From Otatea glauca (Eukaryota > Streptophyta > Magnoliopsida > Poales > Poaceae): 64,000 bases of DNA. The notes beneath the pieces are model-generated. The model saw only the letters and a program-made list of their open reading frames with translations, did not search any database and was not told where the DNA came from. The position numbers and the translations under genes were made by a program. The stretch is from positions 58,957,567-59,021,566 of the forward strand of contig CM070713.1 in assembly GCA_036346275.1 (NCBI GenBank). Direction: 5' to 3'. Below are positions 57,313-64,000 of the stretch, piece by piece; the stretch's first letter is position 1, and each line of letters begins with the position of its first letter.

Positions 57313-60300
57313 ATCTCCCCCTTTTTGGTGATTTATGACAAACCTATTATCAATTGCACCAAATGACAATATTAAGATATTTTAGCATTAAAACAAGCAT
57401 AAAGATACAATAAGAGATCATACTTACAAGTCATCCCTTTTTGTCAATCGATTAGGGGACAATTGATAAATCCATAAATTCTCCCCCTTTTGTCATTAAT
57501 CCCAAAAAGGTGCTTAAAAGATTCTTATTGTTTATTCAATAAAAGCTGTTCTCCCCCTTGATTGCACACTCAATAAAAAGGTTTGGGAGAAAATAAAATA
57601 AAGATAAGGAGCTAGTAATATTACAATCATATTAAGCTCCCCCTAAATCTATGCAAGATATGATACCAATTATTTCCAAGATTTAGGTAATAGATTTTTC
57701 TAGTTATACCAAATTAAAGAAGTCATGATTCTTAGGATATAAGTGATGCTTAAACATGACACACGAATATGATTTCACATATTCTTTAAACATCAAGATC
57801 ATATAGCAAATTTATATAATTTAAGCACATGCTCATGATCAAATTAAATTCTAACAATCAAGATCATATAAAGAAGATTACACAAGTAGAAATTGCTTAT
57901 ATGATCACAAGATGTATACAAGATCATGAATCAAAATTGTATAAGTAAGATGCACTTTCATGATCAAGAATTATAAACTTATCAAGGGCATACCTCTTTG
58001 CAATGTGTCACCCATATGTACCTTTTAGTTCTTGATAATGCAGAATGCAAGTTAGATGACACTTCAAAACAATTTAGGATTAGAGGATACCTCTTGAAAG
58101 ATACCAATTAATCATATCAATTGAAAATACAACACCATTTAGAATAACACAATTTAGCATAATGGTGTGCGAGACATTATTGAATATGGTCGAAAAGAAA
58201 CACGCCCTTTGTCGATTCTTGTCCACCGCATGTTCGAATTGGTCATGATCACCGCGCCGGTCTTAGATCCCTCGTACTATGGAGCTCCTCTTCATTTCCT
58301 TCATCCCACCGTCGAAGGTGACCCTTTTCCAATACCTTGAACATCAATAGACAAGCACACGATTTAGGGAACAAATATCTTTTAATTTGACCCAAGTTAG
58401 TTTGATAATGTCTAAGTACAACATGCATGATATATATGATATACAAGACAATACTCTTTGCATGCAATTTAAAACAATTTGAAGATATCAATTGAAGATT
58501 TTATTACACCACTTTATAATGAAAATATTTGAAACTCATTCAAATTTGATCTTGACATCCACTTGTAAGAGAGACAATGAGTAAAACACATTCAACCTCA
58601 CTCTTGAGCTTACAAGGAAATTTTCTCTTTCCATAATAAACTCGAAGTTATGCAAGAGAGAAAACATTTTGAGGCTAAGTTACAATTAAATCCAATTTCG
58701 AATAACTTAGCCAAAAGATGCACTTTCATTGGAATGAAAACTTAAATAGATATGCTCCACTTAGAAGCTTGGAACAATGAATAAGTTCACTTAGTTTTCA
58801 TCTTGAAAGGCTTGCCAAGATTCCAATTTAAACTCTTAAAATCTCGAAAAGATGCAAATAGCAGCACAAAGTCGATTATAACTTTTAAACTATTGCTCAA
58901 ATACAAAAATCATCAACGCGAGCAGATCCAACTCAAATCCTCTTCGAGGGCTATGAAGACGAATATTGATTTGAGCAAAGGAGAAACCCCAAAATAGGAT
59001 GAACAAGATATTGCAAGAAAGTATAGATAGCAATTTGAATTTGGGTCGAAGCAGTACAACCGGATACTCGGTGTTTTTGATCCGAGTGTCCGGATAATCC
59101 GGATACTCGGATATATTACCGGATACTCGGGTTGTTCAGCTTCATCCCTAAATCTGAACATTTTGAATTTGGATCAAATCTTGATCAAATGAAGTCCAAT
59201 AACCATAAGATTTTGCAGAAATGATCCATGAACATCCAAGAGACTTTTTCCAAAAGGATTTTCTCAAATATCACTCTCAATCAAAAATAGGTCATTAGAA
59301 GCATTGGAGGTTTAGTTTTGACACTAAGTCAAATAAAGTCAACAATCTCGCAAATGAGTTCAAATAAATTTGAGAATTTTCAGATATGAACTCCATATGT
59401 GATAGAAGGTTTTCTAATAAAGATTTTCAATAAATAAATTTTATTTCGAGAAATATGATGAAAGATGCATATGAAACACATAAAAGATTAAGATTTTCAC
59501 CAAATCCTCAAAATGGAACCAAATGAGTTTTGAATGGTAATATGCACTTATATGGCTTCATATGATTTAGAGAGATGTTTATAAGCCTATTTGCATAATC
59601 AAATCCATTCAAATCGTAAAATCCAACTTAATGCAAGAGTATGCCAAATAAGATCGAAAGAGAGAAAAAGGCATAACTATTTCAAATTTAAATTATTTGA
59701 AATTGAGCATAAACATTATTTAGACTCCCAAGAAACTTTTCCAAAAAGAATTTTCCAAAAAGGAGTCTCCAATCAAAAGATATGCCAAATTTTGCTTTGT
59801 AGGCATGATTTTTACTCAAAGAGAAGAAAAGTCAAAACTTTTTCAAATTGAGTCCAAATGGTTTGAAACTTTCCAGAAATAAACATTGGACTATTTAGAA
59901 GGTTTCCCAATAAGAATTTCATTAAAAGAAATTTTCGTTCAAAAGATATGACAAAATGCGCTTTGTAGGTTTGAAAAGAAATTGAATTTTCACCAAATGC
60001 TCAAAATGCATTCCGGATTGAAATTTATGGAGATTTGAACTTTCATAGCTTTGTATGAGTTAGAAATACTATTTCAATCCAAGATATGCAAATAAATCCA
60101 ATTCAAATAGCGAAATCCACAAAATACAACAACGGGTCATTTTGGGTCAATTGGATGATTTTGGCCAAATTCAAATGGCTATAACTTTTGAACGGTTGGT
60201 CGTTTGGAAAAACTTTGAACTAAAGAAATGCTTAAAATGACCAACCCTATGAGTTTTGTATTGACCACTTTTTCAAACTCCAAATAGATTTTGCTTTAGA

Positions 60301-61733
60301 AAAATTTGAAGTTAAATGCAAAAGCAAGATCACAAAGATCTTTTTAGGCCAAAGTTTGACTTTTAGCTTCTAGCCAAGGGTTAGATACTTGAAAACATTT
60401 GAAATACATTTGAAAACATTTTTGAAGACTATTTTCATAAGATTTTGCATTTCAAACAAATATTTTGCTTTTAACCCTTTTTGAAGCAAGTTAAATAGGA
60501 AATAGTTTTTCATAAAAAGCCTCAAAATACAAATCAATTTGGATTTCATGCAATTTCAATTTCCATGGCTTAGAATTGATTATCAAGATGGTTTCTAGCC
60601 AACATTTATAATGAAATCCAACTTGAATGCTAAGATTTGAGCAATATGCTTAAATAAGCTATTTTAGTTCAAACCAAAAACTTTTCGGGCTAAAATTGAT
60701 TTCAATATAGAATTTTCATTTTGAAAGCTTGTAAAACATTTGAAATACATATTAGAATACTTTTACAAAGCTTTTCACAATTTTGGGCCTTTTAAACATA
60801 AGATTTGACTTTTGACCAAAATGGTCCTTTTGAAATAGCTATTTGTAAAACAAAGCCAAATATTTCAACACAAGATTCAAATGAAGAATAAGATGAGATA
60901 TTGAGATTTGAATTTTGTGTATGAGTCTAAGATACCATTTTGAACCAAGATACTACACAAGATCCGGTCCAAGCGGAGAAACTCACTAAGTGCAATAGTA
61001 TGACAATTATGGGTCAAATATAGTTTTTGGCGAGTTTCAAAATCAAATAACTTTCACTAGGTTGGTCTTTTGAAAGTCTTTTGAACACAAGAATTGTTAA
61101 GAATGACCAACTCTAGGATTTTCGTTTTGGAATTACTTTCAAATTCATTTTACATTTAATACTATGAAAATTATAAGTTTAAATCCAAAACAAGATACTA
61201 CTATCTAGATTTTGATCATGAAACTCATTTTCTTTTCAAAATGGATTTTGTGAAGCCAAAACCTTTGAAAAACATTTCAAATATATTTGTATACATTTTG
61301 CAACTAGTTTTTCACAAGAATACTAATGGTATACAAAATTTTGACTTTTGGCTAAATGGCTTGATTTTGAAAATATATATTTGCACTTATATAAATATGG
61401 GCACATGTAGGGATGTGATATACATGGTTATGATTTAGCACTCCCCCTTAATGTGCCACAATCCCAAACTTACTCAAGATTGCAATCAAAACAACTAATA
61501 AGCATGAGCAAGCATATAATCAAGCAATCTAAATTGATTTTCATGAATAATGCAATATAACCTACACAAGGCTATAAGCTATAAGAATCAATTTAAATAC
61601 TTGTTACCCGAGATGTCATTGGTTTATGATTGAAGTGAATGTCTTCAAGCTTGGCTTCTTTTTTCATATGATGAAATCATCCTCTTGATTGAGCCAAAGC
61701 TTTCCAATGCATCTCCAAGCACCTAATAAACTT
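57313..61733. mobile_element. Sirevirus interior where pol is expected, non-coding
   Basis: 4.4 kb of AT-rich DNA with no protease, integrase, reverse transcriptase or RNase H block on either strand. It begins with the polypurine tracts. Imperfect long-range repeats are visible: ggttggtcgtttggaaa..gaccaaccctatga near 60195-60250 resembles ggttggtcttttgaaag..gaccaactctagga near 61060-61115. The phrases ttttcaccaaatcctcaaaatg and tttttgacttttggc recur. A further ctccccctta lies at 61441. The pol gene is absent, so the element is non-autonomous. Confidence 0.65.
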
Positions 61734-63462
61734 CTAGGCACTTGTTGGTACCCAATTTTTGTTGGGTCCAAAAATGTTAGTCACAATAGATTTAGGAACC
61801 CAAATGGCCCTAACATTAATAGTCTTAGGTGAACTAACATGACTAGCAATGGATTTGCGATTGTTATTACTCCTAAGCGAATTATTGGAATTGAATTGAG
61901 GAGGCTTAGGAGTTTTAGCATTTTTAGCAAATCTATTTCTAGTTTGATCCTTTCTAAGCATATAATAATCATTACAATGCAAGGGCTTAGAGGATCTAGC
62001 AAATCTAGCAAATGGTTTGCTATTGTTATTTTCCTAAGCACATGATCAACATGATTTTTCTTGATCTTAGGAAATCTAGTATTTTGAGCAAACACATTTC
62101 TAGATTCATTTCTCCTAAGCAATTGAATATCATAATTTTGCAAATACTTGGGAGAATCGACAAACTTGGCAAACACATTGCCATTTTGTCCTTCTAAGCA
62201 AATAATGATCATTGACAATAATAGGCTTAGGAGTAATACCTTTGGGACAATCCTTACCGATGTGTCCCTTTCTCCGACAATTGTAGCAAGTAGGCTTTGA
62301 GCGTCTCTTCTTCTTCTTGACTTGCTCTTTGTCGGTTTGCCTCATTGTTGATGATTGTGGCTTGATCTCCACTTTATTAGGGCACACGGAGGCGAAGTGT
62401 CCTTCTTGTTGCAAGCAAAGCACTTGATGATCTTGAATGTCTTTCGTTGTGCCTTGTCTTGTTAGTTTCCCTCTTGGAGATGTAGCCGAGTCCTCGCTTA
62501 TCTTGAGGTGCCCTTGGCTTGCTCAAGATCTCGTCGAAACGGCTTTTCCTTGATGCACTTCTTCAAGTCATTTTCTAATCTAATGACTTTGGCCTTGAGC
62601 TCATTGTTTTCCTCTACAAGATTAGTCTCAATATGCATAGAGGAAGTTGAAGCAATATTTTATTTGAGCAACAAGGCATATCATCACTAGAGGTGGGCAT
62701 ATTAATTTTAGATGAAATGCTAGAATTAGAAATTAAGCATGGCATATCATCAATTAAATCACATGAGATTCCTATATCCACCTTAGGCTTATGAATTTCT
62801 TTGGAAAGGAGGATTCATGATTTTCTTGAAGCATATTATAATCATTTGAAGTGATTCATGTTCAAGCTTCAAAATTTTATATTTCTTTTCTCCTTTCCAA
62901 GACATTTATTGAGCTCCTCTAGCAAATTCATAAGTTCATCATAAGTGAGCTCATCATCATCATCGTCACTTACCTCATTCTTACCTTTCGCCATGAAGCA
63001 GCGGTTTGTGATGGAAGAGCATCTTCATCGTCACTTGAGGCGGAGGTTGAGGTTGATGGAGATGTCGGTTCTTCATCACTTGAGCTTGAGGTGGAGCTTG
63101 ATGTTTCATCTCCCGACATCTCTTCCTTAGTGCAATCCTCAATAGAAGTGGATGATTCAAATAGTTCTTGAAGCTTTATCCACATTTCATGAGCGCTCTT
63201 GAGATTGCATATTCTATCAAAGATTTCATCGCTCACAACACAAAATAAAACATTAGTAGCTTGGCGTCGAGATGTAGGCATTTCCTCTCTCCTTCGTTGG
63301 AGCAACTTCATTCAATGGAGAGGAAAAGCCGACATCTACGATCCACCATATTTGGGGGCTCATGGATTTAAAATGAGAAGTCATAATTAATTTCCATGAA
63401 GCATAATTTGTGCCATCTAGCACAAGTGGATTATGTGAGTGTTCTAATCCTCTAGTCGACAT
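61734..63462 (-). pseudogene. Sirevirus gag with two zinc knuckles, frameshifted
   Basis: It starts MSTRGLEHSHNPLVLDGTNY and ASWKLIMTSHFKSMSP (63462 downward), the conserved Sirevirus gag opening. Then come SDEIFDRICNLKSAHEMW and IKLQELFESS with a Ser/Asp/Glu-rich insert (63230-62990). Two CCHC knuckles follow: a degraded one with QQEGHFASVCPNK (about 62420-62380) and CYNCRRKGHIGKDCPKG (about 62290-62240). After a region with repeated HYLLRK/YMLRK words, it ends IWVPKSIVTNIFGPNKNW VPTSA near 61734, the segment that precedes protease in intact Sireviruses. Coding stops exactly there. Several frame changes are required. Confidence 0.8.
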
Positions 63463-63518
63463 CCTTTACTCTCTAGGCGGTTAAGTCTAATAAAAGAGAG
63501 ACCTTGCTCGATACCAAT
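63463..63518 (-). other. Primer-binding site and leader of the Sirevirus element
   Basis: Directly inside the right LTR the minus strand reads TTGGTATCGAGCAAGG (63516-63501). This is the complement of the initiator-methionine tRNA 3' end as used by Copia elements, apart from one missing A in TGGTATCAGAGC. It fixes the right LTR as the 5' LTR. The leader before gag is only about 50 bp. Confidence 0.8.
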
Positions 63519-64000
63519 TGAAAGGACGGGGATGTCGCCTAGAGGGGGTGAATAGGCGAATTAAAAACTTTATAGCTAAATGCAGCGGAATAAAAATATT
63601 GCGGCTAAATAAAATCTCCGAGTGTCTGAACAATCCGGAGTGTCGGGTTATTCAATCCGGATACTCGGATAGTCCGATCGAGGGTCCTAACCGAGTGTCA
63701 GGGTTATTCAATCCGGATACTCGGATAGTCCGACTGTCCCGGTATTCAATCCGGATACTCGGATAGTCCGATCCGAGGGTCCTAACCGGAGTGTCCGGTA
63801 TTCAATCCGGATACTCGGATTATCCGGACTGTCCGGGTTCAGGGATTCGGATACTCCGGATTGAGGATCTCGAAGAGAGATTTTAAATCCCTGCAATTTT
63901 TCAACAATCTACTTGAACACAAAAGATCTTAATGATGTCAGGTACCTGAGGGCATAGAAGATCTGGAGCCAAACACAACAAAAGAGTAGATCGGGGCTCC
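63519..64000 (-). mobile_element. 5' LTR of the Sirevirus-type element (runs off the window)
   Basis: Starts tgaaaggacggggatgtc and follows the left LTR (from 54731) to the window end, about 480 bp seen. It carries the same array of ccggatactcgg units. Differences between the two LTRs are mainly one- to three-base gaps at ccgg, ccc and ggg words. Confidence 0.85.

Noticed and set aside
1..64000. tRNA, rRNA or snRNA genes
   Set aside because: No cloverleaf boxes or rRNA signatures were recognised; the only tRNA-related sequence is the retrotransposon primer-binding site at 63501-63516.

Overview
The window is a repeat-dense piece of a grass (Poaceae) nuclear genome. Species is not determined. 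The evidence is the mix of repeats: Tourist-like and Stowaway-like MITEs, Sirevirus-type Copia LTRs, a BARE/Angela-like LTR, grass-type MULEs, and the remains of an Xa21-like LRR receptor kinase. Only one conventional host gene is recognisable: a six-exon adenine phosphoribosyltransferase (APT1-like) gene at 36142-48262 on the + strand. It is stretched to 12 kb by transposons in intron 4.

Layout. 1-2131: 5' part of a Mutator-like (MURA) transposase on the - strand and the end of its element. 2270-5491: a receptor-kinase pseudogene split by a MULE-type MITE, a tandem-repeat insertion and a solo LTR. 5493-10600: a decayed Copia element containing a 529-bp tandem duplication. 11293-11673: a Tourist-like MITE. 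12003-18475: Copia family copy A, - strand, with two LTRs and a GC-rich leader. 18476-19682: a tandem-repeat region. 19683-24480: two 1.1-kb direct repeats carrying the N-terminus of a hAT (TTF-finger) transposase, flanking a MULE-like module with a GRF-type zinc-finger gene. 24500-27440: mostly unexplained, with one strong hairpin. 27448-29798: a Sirevirus-type LTR and part of its interior. 29799-29898: a 100-N assembly gap. 29899-32795: the pol end and LTR of a + strand Copia element. 32879-33991: a Tourist-like MITE with a hAT element nested inside. 34400-35880: AT-rich tandem repeats, then the APT1 promoter. 36142-48830: APT1; intron 4 holds a hAT MITE, a minisatellite split by a LINE, a BARE-like LTR with a nested hAT, and a Stowaway MITE. 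49455-54730: copy B of the same Copia family, better preserved. 54731-64000: a gag-only Sirevirus-type element inserted into the leader of copy B; its second LTR runs off the window.

Sequence quality matters here. Coding sequences that should be intact, including APT1 exons 1 and 2, carry single-base losses in C/G runs. Counting these losses restores the correct phase at every APT1 splice junction. I therefore read many frameshifts as probable assembly error rather than gene death.

The most unusual observations are: a candidate 222-bp spliceable intron holding the gag stop codon between gag and protease of Copia copy B; family-specific arrays of short inverted repeats in three different Sirevirus-type LTRs; a gag-only Sirevirus derivative; and the duplicated hAT/MULE module with a zinc-finger passenger gene.
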